This document shows, one piece after another, positions 1 through 7,871 of a stretch of DNA of 51,221 nucleotides; position 1 is the first letter of the stretch, and each line of letters starts with the position of its first letter. The position numbers and the translations under genes were made by a program. Location of the stretch: assembly GCA_023145475.1 (NCBI GenBank), contig JAGLDR010000027.1, positions 1-51,221 on the forward strand, written 5' to 3'. The notes below the pieces were generated by a model. It saw only the letters and a list, made by a program, of their open reading frames with translations. It did no database searches and was not told where the DNA came from. The DNA is from a bacterium (lineage in GTDB: Bacteria; UBP6; UBA1177; JAGLDR01).

Positions 1-2
1 GA

Positions 3-248
3 ACAGGAAACATGGAAATCCACCTTGACAGAAAGTTGATGGAAAAGAGAATTTTCCCTTGTTTGGATATCAACAAATCAGCAACAAGAAAAGAGGAGTT
101 GCTGCTTGATAAAGATGTACTTAATAAAGTATGGATTCTTCGTAAACTCCTTCACCCACTCAATGTTATTGACTCTATGGAATTTATGCTCGACAAGATG
201 GGCAAAACCAAGAGCAATGGTGACTTTATGAAGGCAATGAACGCATAG
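3..248 (+). CDS. rho: Transcription termination factor Rho, C-terminal fragment (cut by window edge)
   Basis: Rho is the hexameric RNA-dependent ATPase/helicase that ends transcription of untranslated RNA. The reading frame is open from the window edge and begins TGNMEIHLDRKL, which matches the conserved C-terminal part of Rho, followed by FPCLDINKSATRKEELLL and KVWILRKLLHP, also typical of the family. About 81 residues remain; the N-terminal RNA-binding domain and the Walker motifs lie upstream of the window. The ATG at 12 is an internal methionine, not the start. The stop is followed 20 bases later by a repeated hairpin element. Confidence 0.93.
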   Translation, partial: TGNMEIHLDRKLMEKRIFPCLDINKSATRKEELLLDKDVLNKVWILRKLLHPLNVIDSMEFMLDKMGKTKSNGDFMKAMNA

Positions 249-268
249 CTTTATCCCCTGATTTCGGA

Positions 269-309
269 GGTGTCAAACCGACGCACAAATAGTGCATCGG
301 AATGACACC
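269..309 (+). repeat. Hairpin repeat, copy 1 (downstream of rho)
   Basis: A 32-base core (272-303) is identical to 19366-19397. The core folds on itself: CCGACGCA pairs with TGCATCGG with one mismatch around a CAAATAG loop. Outside the core the arms GGTGTCA and TGACACC pair perfectly here, whereas copy 2 has different but again complementary arms. No T-run follows, so a simple intrinsic terminator is unlikely. Confidence 0.75.
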
Positions 310-348
310 GTCACTTTCTATTAGGGCGCCCACAAGGAGTGTCCCTAC

Positions 349-376
349 TTGTATTTCCTTTTATTATCAATATAAT
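349..376 (+). promoter_or_regulatory. Sigma70-type promoter for the Asp-box protein gene
   Basis: TTGTAT (349-354), 16-bp spacer, TATAAT (371-376). The ATG at 410 lies about 33 bases after the -10 box, with GTGAGG as ribosome binding site. Confidence 0.6.
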
Positions 377-409
377 CCTTTTGACTGTAATCTTTTGTGA
401 GGCATTACC

Positions 410-1744
410 ATGAAAAAGCTCCTACTTATCGCACTCCTATTCACCCTTTTTGCATCTCTATTGGCCGATGATTCTTGGTTTATCATAAAACCAGGGAAGA
501 TGGTCAGTAGCGGTGGATTTATGTCAATGGCTGCAGGCTCACCTACGGCGATGGTAACACTGGGATTCTATGAAGATTCACAAGGTAACGGTAAGCTCGA
601 AGGGATGTTTGTCAACGATGGATACAACTTTTATCCTATCCCACGAGAACTTTCAGGATCAGATATTATGACTGAAGGTTTTCTGACAAATACAATTTTT
701 ATGGACAAGGAGAATATCGGCGGTATTCGCGAGAAATTTGAAGGTTCAGGACTCAATATGACACTGGTTACCGCGTTTGTTACCTCCAATATTTTCACTA
801 TGCATATGTTCAATATCGTTCATGTTTTTAACCCTAAACCTCAGATTTCTGGGGAATCGATGATCTATCGCAATGGAACACTCTATGTTGGAACCTCTGA
901 TGGCTCAATTCTTATCAGTAGCGACAGTGGGAAAACATGGGCATCACACAGGATTTGCACAAGTGATGAGGTAACTATCGACTCTATCTTTGCTTTAACT
1001 GACACACACCTTTTTGCAACTGGTGGAGCAAGCGAAGATGATGTAATGGAAGAAAAAGTCACAGTAAAGCCACTTGGTGGCGTATGGGAATCAACTGATG
1101 GTGGCAAAAACTGGACAGCGTTAAAAAATAATATGGACATTGTCCCTATAAAAGTAGTGGTAACACAGACGGGGACAATCTTTCTCAAATATATGACTGA
1201 AAGAGATCTCAACAGTGCTCAAAATCCTCTCCCCTCAAATATTGGAACAAGCAATGACAAGATGGCAACATTTGAAGAATATTTTACTCCATCACTGAAC
1301 ACAGGAAAAAATGTGGCAGGAGTAAAAGATATGGCCTATAACAATGGAATTCTTTGGCTCGTCGGTGCAGCAGGAGATTTTGCACCACTAACTGCCCAAT
1401 CCACCGATGATGGTACAACATGGATTGAGTACTTCTTACCACATCTTGGAGATGGAATGATGGTACAAGCAGACACTATACATATCTTAGATAAGAAACA
1501 TGTATATGCTGGATTTACCAATACTGCGATTGCAAAATTTGGGGATATCAATGAGGATTACTCCGCAATTCCTGATGACCCTCCAGAAACAAGCGATGAT
1601 GACATCCAAATACTATCAGACAGCGATACAGCAATAGCCGTCGATGAAAATGAAAATACAGATAATGAAACAGTCGATAAAGAAAGTGAAAATCCGGACA
1701 CTTCACCACTATCAGATAAGGGATGTAGCGCCCTCTTTATTTAA
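410..1744 (+). CDS. Exported Asp-box (BNR-repeat) protein, function unknown
   Basis: A 444-residue protein with a clear N-terminal signal peptide (MKKLLLIALLFTLFASLLA, probable cleavage after LLA) and no lipobox cysteine. Three Asp-box motifs of the S-x-D-x-G-x-T-W type are visible: SSDSGKTW, STDGGKNW and STDDGTTW, spread through the second half. Such motifs mark beta-propeller folds of sialidase, VPS10 or Ycf48-like proteins, but they are structural and do not show an activity. The last 60 residues are rich in D, E, S and T, like the spacers of the lipoproteins elsewhere in this window, and end in GCSALFI. It has its own promoter and stands between rho and the regulatory operon. An enzymatic sialidase is not supported because no catalytic residues were recognised. 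Confidence 0.8.
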   Translation: MKKLLLIALLFTLFASLLADDSWFIIKPGKMVSSGGFMSMAAGSPTAMVTLGFYEDSQGNGKLEGMFVNDGYNFYPIPRELSGSDIMTEGFLTNTIFMDKENIGGIREKFEGSGLNMTLVTAFVTSNIFTMHMFNIVHVFNPKPQISGESMIYRNGTLYVGTSDGSILISSDSGKTWASHRICTSDEVTIDSIFALTDTHLFATGGASEDDVMEEKVTVKPLGGVWESTDGGKNWTALKNNMDIVPIKVVVTQTGTIFLKYMTERDLNSAQNPLPSNIGTSNDKMATFEEYFTPSLNTGKNVAGVKDMAYNNGILWLVGAAGDFAPLTAQSTDDGTTWIEYFLPHLGDGMMVQADTIHILDKKHVYAGFTNTAIAKFGDINEDYSAIPDDPPETSDDDIQILSDSDTAIAVDENENTDNETVDKESENPDTSPLSDKGCSALFI

Positions 1745-1768
1745 GAGCTTAAAACCTTAAATAAAAAA

Positions 1769-1796
1769 TTGCTTTCTCCCTTTAATGTAATACAAT
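1769..1796 (+). promoter_or_regulatory. Sigma70-type promoter of the winged-helix/CheY/HD-GYP operon
   Basis: TTGCTT (1769-1774), 16-bp spacer, TACAAT (1791-1796). A strong AGGAGG ribosome binding site precedes the ATG at 1851. Confidence 0.6.
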
Positions 1797-1850
1797 AATA
1801 ATGTTGCTTTTTTAGCAATTTGTAAGAAGTATTGCAGGAGGTATCGCTAC

Positions 1851-2435
1851 ATGACTTACTTACCACTTTCGTACATGCTTGGCTCAAGAGCAAAAATTGA
1901 CATCTTGAGAATTCTTGTCAACAAGCAGAATTACACTGGGAGAAAAATCGCCACTTTGAGTAGCACTAATCCCAATTCAAACAAAAAAGCCCTCGACTTT
2001 CTGATGGGTACAGGTTTGGTTGTCAGAGAACACATTGGCAATGCATTTCACTATCGTATCAACCAAAAACATTTGCTGTACGATTCAATTATCACCCTAT
2101 TTAAGGAGGAGGAGAAAACAATTAATCGTATCACAAAATCTGCTGCCGCCTTTATTGAAAATTATGCACCAAAAACACTTGCAGGATTCATTACACATCT
2201 AAAGAATGATGTTATGCTTACATTGCTTGCTCATAATTTCCCTACTGAAGATTTGAAAAAACACATTTTTGAAAACACTGGCTTTCTCGTACAAGTTCGT
2301 TTTGTTGACTCTTTTCATCTTAAAGAAGAAAACACTCAGGAGTTTGTCGGTAGAAACTACTTCTGGAATAATTACAAAATTATTATGAAGATGGTTAACA
2401 ATGAACACCTTGTTAAAAACTTCTTTAGCTTTTAG
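1851..2435 (+). CDS. Winged-helix DNA-binding domain protein
   Basis: A 194-residue cytoplasmic protein. Residues about 8-75 look like a winged helix: LGSRAKIDILRILV (helix 1), GRKIATLSSTNPNSNKKALDFL (helix-turn-helix) and GLVVREHIGNAFHYRIN (wing). This arrangement is typical of ArsR/MarR-like sequence-specific regulators. The remaining 110 residues carry no recognised motif; in related proteins a nucleotidyltransferase-like domain can follow, but no GS..D.D signature is visible here. It is the first gene of an operon with a CheY-like receiver (11 bases downstream) and a tandem HD-GYP protein, so a role in transcriptional control linked to that signalling module is likely. The start is set by a perfect AGGAGG 10 bases upstream. 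Confidence 0.75.
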   Translation: MTYLPLSYMLGSRAKIDILRILVNKQNYTGRKIATLSSTNPNSNKKALDFLMGTGLVVREHIGNAFHYRINQKHLLYDSIITLFKEEEKTINRITKSAAAFIENYAPKTLAGFITHLKNDVMLTLLAHNFPTEDLKKHIFENTGFLVQVRFVDSFHLKEENTQEFVGRNYFWNNYKIIMKMVNNEHLVKNFFSF

Positions 2436-2446
2436 GAGAAAGAACA

Positions 2447-2863
2447 ATGAATAAAGCAAAACTCAATATATTGATTCTTGATGATGAAAAGCATATCACA
2501 GCATCACTGAAACGACTGCTAGAAAGCACTGGATACAATGTTTTTACAACAAATACATCTGACGATGCAATTGATATCGTTCGTAATAAAGTTATCCACA
2601 TTGCTATTCTTGATATTTTAATTCCAAATATGGATGGGTTGACAGTCCTCAGTATCATCAAAGAGATTTCTGGACTAACACAAGTCATCATGATGAGTGC
2701 ATACAGTACTGTTGATAGAATTGTTGCAGCACTTGAAAATGGTGCAAATGACTTTCTTATCAAACCTTTTAGCAATATCGAAGATTTGATTGATGTCGTT
2801 GATCGTTCAGCTGAAAAACTCGATCGCTGGAAAGACATTCTTCACACAACTGGAGCAATCTAA
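2447..2863 (+). CDS. Stand-alone response regulator receiver (CheY-like)
   Basis: A 138-residue single REC domain. The acidic pocket is seen in ILDDE near the N-terminus, the phospho-acceptor Asp in IAILDILIPNMDG, the conserved Thr/Ser position in VIMMSAYS, and the Lys in FLIKPF. These are the residues needed for Mg2+-dependent phosphotransfer. No output domain is attached, and the stop is 2 bases before the GTG of the HD-GYP gene, so the receiver and the HD-GYP protein probably act as a split version of the common REC-HD-GYP response regulator. No histidine kinase is encoded in the window. Ribosome binding site AGGAGA overlaps the end of the winged-helix gene. Confidence 0.92.
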   Translation: MNKAKLNILILDDEKHITASLKRLLESTGYNVFTTNTSDDAIDIVRNKVIHIAILDILIPNMDGLTVLSIIKEISGLTQVIMMSAYSTVDRIVAALENGANDFLIKPFSNIEDLIDVVDRSAEKLDRWKDILHTTGAI

Positions 2864-2865
2864 TT

Positions 2866-4146
2866 GTGAAATCCGAGGCAACTTTACCTCACACTCGGCT
2901 TACTTATACATCACTGCAAGAGCTCTCTCTAACGCCTACTTTTGCCTCAGATTTCATCACGCAATTTGTTACTCTCCTTGAATATTCTGAAGGACTCAAC
3001 CCTTCACACTCTATTCGTGTTACTGTTATTGCACACTTTCTTGGAAAATATATGAAGCTTTCAGACGGTGAGATGAAAGAGCTCTTTTTTGCCTCTATGT
3101 TACACGATATAGGTGGCGTATCTCCTGAGCACCATGTTGTCAATAAGCTGATTGAACTGCCGGATGTTTTTGGTCAAAAAACTGATTTCTTTGCCTTTTC
3201 ACATCCCTATCGAAGCTACTCTTTGCTCTCTACATTTCCAACATTCCAAAATATCGCTGCAATTATTTTTGCCCATCATGAGTTTTTTGATGGCTCTGGC
3301 TACCCACAAGGAATAAAGGGAGAACAAATACCACTGCTTGCACGAATTATTCGTATTGCTGACACGGTCGATATTCTTATGAATATTCACAAATTCTCTA
3401 CTATTGAAGAGCTTCATGCACTTCTGGGATTTTCATCAGAAGAGGAGTTTGGCACAGAGATTTACAACGCATTTCTCACGATGCTGAAAAACAATGTCTC
3501 AATTACTGATTTATTAGATGCCGACTTTATTAATGACTACTTTTTTACACTCCAGAAATCTGTAGAAGATCGCTACTACTTCTCATCAACAGAGACAATA
3601 ACAAAGTTTTTTAGAATGGTAGCCACAATTGTTGACAACCTGACAAATCTCGATGCAACTCACTCGCTCCATATTGAGGATTTCGCCGCACGCACAGGAC
3701 TTTTACTCAAGATGACAACTCAGGAAATTATGGATGTTCGCTGGACAGCATATCTCCATGACATTGGTAAAATAGCAAATAATAGAAATATCTATAGAAA
3801 AAAAGAGAAGCTGACTGACGATGAGTGGGCTGCTATCAAACGCCATCCTATTACATCGTATGAATATCTTAATCGTATCGGTGGATTTGATAAAATTGCC
3901 TACTACTCTCTCTATCATCATGAGAACTATGATGGCTCTGGGTACCCTGAAGGGCTCGCAGGAGAGAGAATCCCGCTTGTTTCACGCATTATGCGCGTTA
4001 CAGACGCTTTTGAAGCGATGACCGCAGAAAGAATCTATAATCGTAGGCGCGATTGGCAAAGAGCATTAAAAGAGCTTAAGAAATATTCAGGAACACAATT
4101 TGACCCAATCATTGTTGATATGTTTGTTGCTTACTATACAACATAA
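2866..4146 (+). CDS. Tandem HD-GYP domain phosphodiesterase
   Basis: A 426-residue protein with two HD-GYP domains. HD-GYP proteins hydrolyse cyclic dinucleotides, classically c-di-GMP, using a bi- or trinuclear metal site. The first domain (about residues 25-190) has MLHDIGGV and HHEFFDGSGYP; the second (about 240-425) has LHDIGKI and HHENYDGSGYP. In the first copy the usual HDIGK lysine is a glycine, so it may be weaker or regulatory. There is no receiver or GGDEF in the same chain; the receiver is supplied by the gene ending 2 bases upstream. The start is GTG at 2866; no better ATG exists before the first conserved motif. The gene is convergent with the ceramidase-like gene, 18 bases away. 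Confidence 0.9.
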   Translation: MKSEATLPHTRLTYTSLQELSLTPTFASDFITQFVTLLEYSEGLNPSHSIRVTVIAHFLGKYMKLSDGEMKELFFASMLHDIGGVSPEHHVVNKLIELPDVFGQKTDFFAFSHPYRSYSLLSTFPTFQNIAAIIFAHHEFFDGSGYPQGIKGEQIPLLARIIRIADTVDILMNIHKFSTIEELHALLGFSSEEEFGTEIYNAFLTMLKNNVSITDLLDADFINDYFFTLQKSVEDRYYFSSTETITKFFRMVATIVDNLTNLDATHSLHIEDFAARTGLLLKMTTQEIMDVRWTAYLHDIGKIANNRNIYRKKEKLTDDEWAAIKRHPITSYEYLNRIGGFDKIAYYSLYHHENYDGSGYPEGLAGERIPLVSRIMRVTDAFEAMTAERIYNRRRDWQRALKELKKYSGTQFDPIIVDMFVAYYTT

Positions 4147-4164
4147 AAGCACTGAAGACTTCTA

Positions 4165-5682
4165 CTAGGGTTCAATCAATCTTCCAACATCCATCATCGT
4201 TGACTCCATAAAAACACCCGTTTCTCTGCCATGAAGTGTCGCACACGATTCATAGCCTCCGTCATCATACTCTTCAGGAGTAACAATATATCCCACATAT
4301 CCGTTAGCAAGAGTGAAGAGGAATATCTGATTAAAGCCCCGTATTCTCATCTTTTCTTGCACCAAAAAACCAATAGTTGAAGTCGGCTCACCAGGAACGG
4401 TAAGAATTGCCGTATCGTTGATTTTAATTGCCATAAACTCACCGATAGTTTCAGCAAATGTTGAATCAAGAGGAAGTGGATTAGCCTTCAGAATCATTGC
4501 AAGAGTATCATCACACGCTGAGTAGTTAATAGCGAGTTGTGGCAACTCTTTATATATAGTTTCTGCATGAAATGAGATTGTATCTTCTGTCTTTGTTGTT
4601 TTCCATATATCAGCAATAGAGCTGCTCAATTTTTCACCGACAATCTCAGCTGATGCAAAGCCAACTGTTGTATCTTCCCTCGGACCAACATCCCCCGCGG
4701 CTCCGCTGATAAACATTGCAACAACTCCAGGAAGTTTTGCCTCTAAAGATCGCTCTGTATATCCGACATTGTCTGCGGTAAACTCAAGATTACTCATTCC
4801 AAGCGTTGTTGCGTGTTGTGCAAAGTTATAGATAAGTGCTAATGGTTTGTCATCTATCGTCTCAAACTTAAAAAGAGCAAATTCCTGATTGATAGGAACA
4901 TTTGTATCTCTACGATTCCTAGAAACACCTGTTTCAGTGCCTGTATCAACCCCATACTTAGCGGGAACTTTTGCTGTGTCGGCTGCTTTTATCGATGCAA
5001 CAATGTTTGCAATAACATGGTCATAAACTTCTTGACTAAAATCATCTACCGCGGCAAATTGCCAAAACTTCTTCTCTGTCAAAGCACCAGGACCACTGTG
5101 GGTATGAATTGCCGAGAAGACCATATTTTCTCGTTGTAAACCATTTTCTTTAAGATTAAATACAACGGTATTAATAATACTATTGGTAATTCCAATGGTA
5201 TCAATGCTTACAAATGCTAATTTTTGTGAGGGTTCATCTTTCATTTGAACAACAATTGATTTGACTCGAATGGCATCATGATACCCTGTTCCAGGTCTAA
5301 ATTGATTGCTATAACCCTCTTTCGATGGAAAGGTCTTTCTCCTGTCTACCCCACCATATCCCGCAATCGGAACGCCAGTAAGCGTAATAAGTGGCCTCAC
5401 ATCTGCGCCAACAAGAAAAGGAAATCGCATCACTGCTGGAGTATCAGGCACTTCAGCATTATCTTCATCTTGGTCCTGCATTTCGTCAACGAGAAGAGAA
5501 TCACTATCAACCAGAGGAGCATCGATATCAGGTCTATTTTTGTCCACATCACTCTGCTCAGAATCTTCATCAACTCGGATAGTTTCGGTATCGTCATCAT
5601 TTGCTGAATCTTGAGCAATCTTATCGCCACAACTTATAAAAAACAGCACAACTATCACGGCAAAAAATGTTTTATTTTTCAT
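4165..5682 (-). CDS. Neutral/alkaline ceramidase-family lipoprotein (nucleophile serine apparently absent)
   Basis: A 505-residue predicted lipoprotein: MKNKTFFAVIVVLFFISC gives a type II signal with the lipid-modified cysteine at residue 18, followed by an Asp/Glu-rich spacer to about residue 75. The start at 5682 puts the methionine at the signal peptide; an in-frame ATG 36 bases upstream would extend it for no reason. The rest resembles the N-terminal domain of neutral ceramidases: AIHTHSGPG (His193/His195) and NFAQHATTLG are the zinc-ligand regions. In characterised ceramidases the nucleophile Ser lies in an N-x-G-(D/N)-x-S-P-N motif; here the equivalent stretch reads GAAGDVGPR, with Gly333 where Ser is expected. 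The fold and metal site may be kept with another substrate. It has its own promoter and is monocistronic. Confidence 0.75.
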   Translation of the reverse strand: MKNKTFFAVIVVLFFISCGDKIAQDSANDDDTETIRVDEDSEQSDVDKNRPDIDAPLVDSDSLLVDEMQDQDEDNAEVPDTPAVMRFPFLVGADVRPLITLTGVPIAGYGGVDRRKTFPSKEGYSNQFRPGTGYHDAIRVKSIVVQMKDEPSQKLAFVSIDTIGITNSIINTVVFNLKENGLQRENMVFSAIHTHSGPGALTEKKFWQFAAVDDFSQEVYDHVIANIVASIKAADTAKVPAKYGVDTGTETGVSRNRRDTNVPINQEFALFKFETIDDKPLALIYNFAQHATTLGMSNLEFTADNVGYTERSLEAKLPGVVAMFISGAAGDVGPREDTTVGFASAEIVGEKLSSSIADIWKTTKTEDTISFHAETIYKELPQLAINYSACDDTLAMILKANPLPLDSTFAETIGEFMAIKINDTAILTVPGEPTSTIGFLVQEKMRIRGFNQIFLFTLANGYVGYIVTPEEYDDGGYESCATLHGRETGVFMESTMMDVGRLIEP

Positions 5683-5729
5683 AGAAAAAGCACCCCTTTC
5701 AAAAACGATACGCCACACGATGCAACATA

Positions 5730-5757
5730 AGTATACTATGCTATTCTTTTATTGCAA
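5730..5757 (-). promoter_or_regulatory. Sigma70-type promoter of the ceramidase-like gene
   Basis: On the minus strand: TTGCAA (5757-5752), 16-bp spacer, TATACT (5735-5730). The ATG at 5682 follows about 47 bases downstream, with AAAGGGG as ribosome binding site. Confidence 0.6.
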
Positions 5758-5794
5758 ATCTACTACACGAACCTATCTATAGAAAAAAGCTTTT

Positions 5795-6133
5795 TTATAA
5801 CTTCCGAAGAGGTTCTCCGGCCAGAAAATGCATATGAAAATGAGGAACTTCCTGTCCTGCATCTGAGCCGTTATTAACTGTTAAACGGTACCCTGATGCC
5901 ACAACATCTAACTTTTGAGCTATTTTTTTTGCCAAATCAAAGGCGGCAGAGAAATGTTCCATCTCATCAGCAGGAATATCTGAAACAGTCGCGATATGTG
6001 CCTTCGCAATAATGAGGAGATGAATTTTATAAAGTGGAGAGATATCTTTGATTGCAAAAAAATATTCATTTTCTGCTATCACTTCAGAAGGTATTTCGCG
6101 AGAGGCGATTTTACAAAAAATACAGTTATTCAT
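5795..6133 (-). CDS. HIT family nucleotide hydrolase/transferase (Hint type)
   Basis: A 112-residue histidine triad protein. The N-terminal CIFCKI zinc-type motif and the C-terminal HFHMHFLAG triad (H-x-H-x-H) identify a Hint-like enzyme; Hint proteins hydrolyse AMP-lysine and other phosphoramidates and are usually cytosolic. The length is normal for the family. The ATG at 6133 gives the canonical MNNCIFC start and overlaps the 3' end of recJ by 8 bases, so the gene is translationally coupled as the last cistron of the yajC-secD-secF-recJ-HIT run. Confidence 0.92.
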   Translation of the reverse strand: MNNCIFCKIASREIPSEVIAENEYFFAIKDISPLYKIHLLIIAKAHIATVSDIPADEMEHFSAAFDLAKKIAQKLDVVASGYRLTVNNGSDAGQEVPHFHMHFLAGEPLRKL

Positions 6134-7871
6134 CCTCTGTCTCACTACTTAATCTAAAATCCTTTATATAGAGTTGCAACGCCACATTGCCACCCCACAT
6201 ACTGATACGAGGATAGTAAATAATATCGATATAATCGCCTACTTTCGGTGGCGAGACATCGTTGTGCAAAAGTCCATAGCCAATACTGTTATAGCTAATC
6301 TTATGCCCTTCCATCTCTAGTTTCCAATGAATGTGAGCCTTATTGATTATACTCTGTTTAGTTATCACAACTTTCCGTGCTAGAAAATTCGGCTCAGGAT
6401 TATTCATCCCATACGGTTCAAGTTGTGCAAGTCCTACAACCTGCTCTGGAGAGAGTTGATTCAATGGAAGTTCGGCACTGATTTCTATAACATTTGGAGA
6501 GTCATCATCAGTTATTGCAAGTTTTACACCTTCATTAAATCTATCTGCAAACTCTTTGATATTGTCTTCGGCAATTGTCATTCCTGCAGCAAATTTATGC
6601 CCACCATACTGCACCAAAAGCCCTGACCATTTTTCAATAATATTATATATATGCACATTTCTTGCACTTCTTGCTGAGCCTCGACCAAGTCCACTATCAA
6701 TCGAAATCATAAGCGTTGGCATCGCATATATTTCAGTGAGACGACTTGCAACAATACCAATAACACCTGGATGCCACTTTTCTGATGCCAAGACCAACGC
6801 TGATCTCGTCTCATGAAGTTTGCCATCCTCAACCATTTTCACAGCCTGCTCAAAAATATCAGCCTCGAGCTGTTGACGATACTCATTGGTAAGGTTCAGC
6901 TCCTCAGCAATATGTCGCGCCTCATCAATATCTTCACTTAAAAGCAGGTCAACACCCTTAATAGCGTTTCCTATTCTTCCTGCGGCATTGAGTCGTGGCG
7001 CCATTTTATAGCTGATAACCGTTGGCGTTATATCGGCAAGTGATTTCACTCCGCAAATTTGTGCTAACGCTACCAAACCTGGTCTGTTATTTTTGACCAT
7101 CTGGGCCAACCCATACTTTACAAATATGCGATTAGACTCTTGCAAGGGAACCATATCCGCCACTGTTCCGAGAGCGACAATATCCATATAATCAAGAAGA
7201 TTTGGAAGTTGACCTTTAAAAAACCCATCTTCATCGACCTTCTTTTTAAGCACCATCAGCAGAGAGAAAGCAACACCAACTGCCGCCATATCCTCAAAGG
7301 GATATTGACACTCTTTTTGGTGAGGATTGACAATAGCAACAGCATCAGGAATCTTCTCCCCAACATGGTGATGATCGACAACAATGACATTCATACCAAG
7401 ATTTTTTGCGTATTCAACCTCTTTCCAGCTGGTAATACCGCAATCAACCGTTACGACTAGATTCCCACCATCTGTTGCAATCTCTTCAAGCGTATAGGTA
7501 TTAAGTCCATATCCATCTTCTAAACGCAGAGGAATATAGTAATCAACATGAGCGCCTAGCAAGAGAAGAAACTTATACATAACAACAGTCGAGGTAATAC
7601 CGTCTACATCGTAATCACCATAGATAACAATCTTCTTTTTTGTCTTAATGGCATCAATAAGAATGAGAGAGGCCTTTTCCGAATCATGCAATAAAAAGGG
7701 ATCAGGAAGTGCACGCAAACGATTCTGCAAGAAGAGACTAGCCGACTCAACATCATCAAGAGAACGATTGACAAGAGCCGCCGCAACAACATCTGATAAC
7801 CCAAGTGACCGAGCAATATGGGCTACACTTTGCGGGGCGGGGTGTAAAAACTCCCACTCCTTTTTTCTCAT
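6126..7871 (-). CDS. recJ: Single-stranded-DNA-specific exonuclease RecJ
   Basis: A 581-residue DHH/DHHA1 family 5'-3' exonuclease that degrades single-stranded DNA in RecF-pathway recombination, base excision and mismatch repair. Metal-binding motifs are clear: YGDYDVDGITS near residue 90, VTVDCGI, VVDHHHVGE and NPHQ. The DHHA1 part has GLGRGSARS and VQYGGHKFAAGM, and an OB-like C-terminal part follows (NPEPNFLARKV). The length matches bacterial RecJ (about 560-590). The start codon overlaps the secF stop as ATGA; downstream it overlaps the HIT gene. The secDF-recJ order is widespread in bacteria. Confidence 0.96.
   Translation of the reverse strand: MRKKEWEFLHPAPQSVAHIARSLGLSDVVAAALVNRSLDDVESASLFLQNRLRALPDPFLLHDSEKASLILIDAIKTKKKIVIYGDYDVDGITSTVVMYKFLLLLGAHVDYYIPLRLEDGYGLNTYTLEEIATDGGNLVVTVDCGITSWKEVEYAKNLGMNVIVVDHHHVGEKIPDAVAIVNPHQKECQYPFEDMAAVGVAFSLLMVLKKKVDEDGFFKGQLPNLLDYMDIVALGTVADMVPLQESNRIFVKYGLAQMVKNNRPGLVALAQICGVKSLADITPTVISYKMAPRLNAAGRIGNAIKGVDLLLSEDIDEARHIAEELNLTNEYRQQLEADIFEQAVKMVEDGKLHETRSALVLASEKWHPGVIGIVASRLTEIYAMPTLMISIDSGLGRGSARSARNVHIYNIIEKWSGLLVQYGGHKFAAGMTIAEDNIKEFADRFNEGVKLAITDDDSPNVIEISAELPLNQLSPEQVVGLAQLEPYGMNNPEPNFLARKVVITKQSIINKAHIHWKLEMEGHKISYNSIGYGLLHNDVSPPKVGDYIDIIYYPRISMWGGNVALQLYIKDFRLSSETEDE

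Noticed and set aside
322-352. GGGCGCCCACAAGGAGTG stretch resembling a common GTAGGGGCGACC-type repeat
   Set aside because: Too degenerate to pair as a hairpin, and only one weakly similar stretch (34981-35000) was noticed.
5775-5800. AAAAAAGCTTTTTT as a terminator after the HIT gene
   Set aside because: The stem is only A-T pairs with a GC centre and would be unstable.
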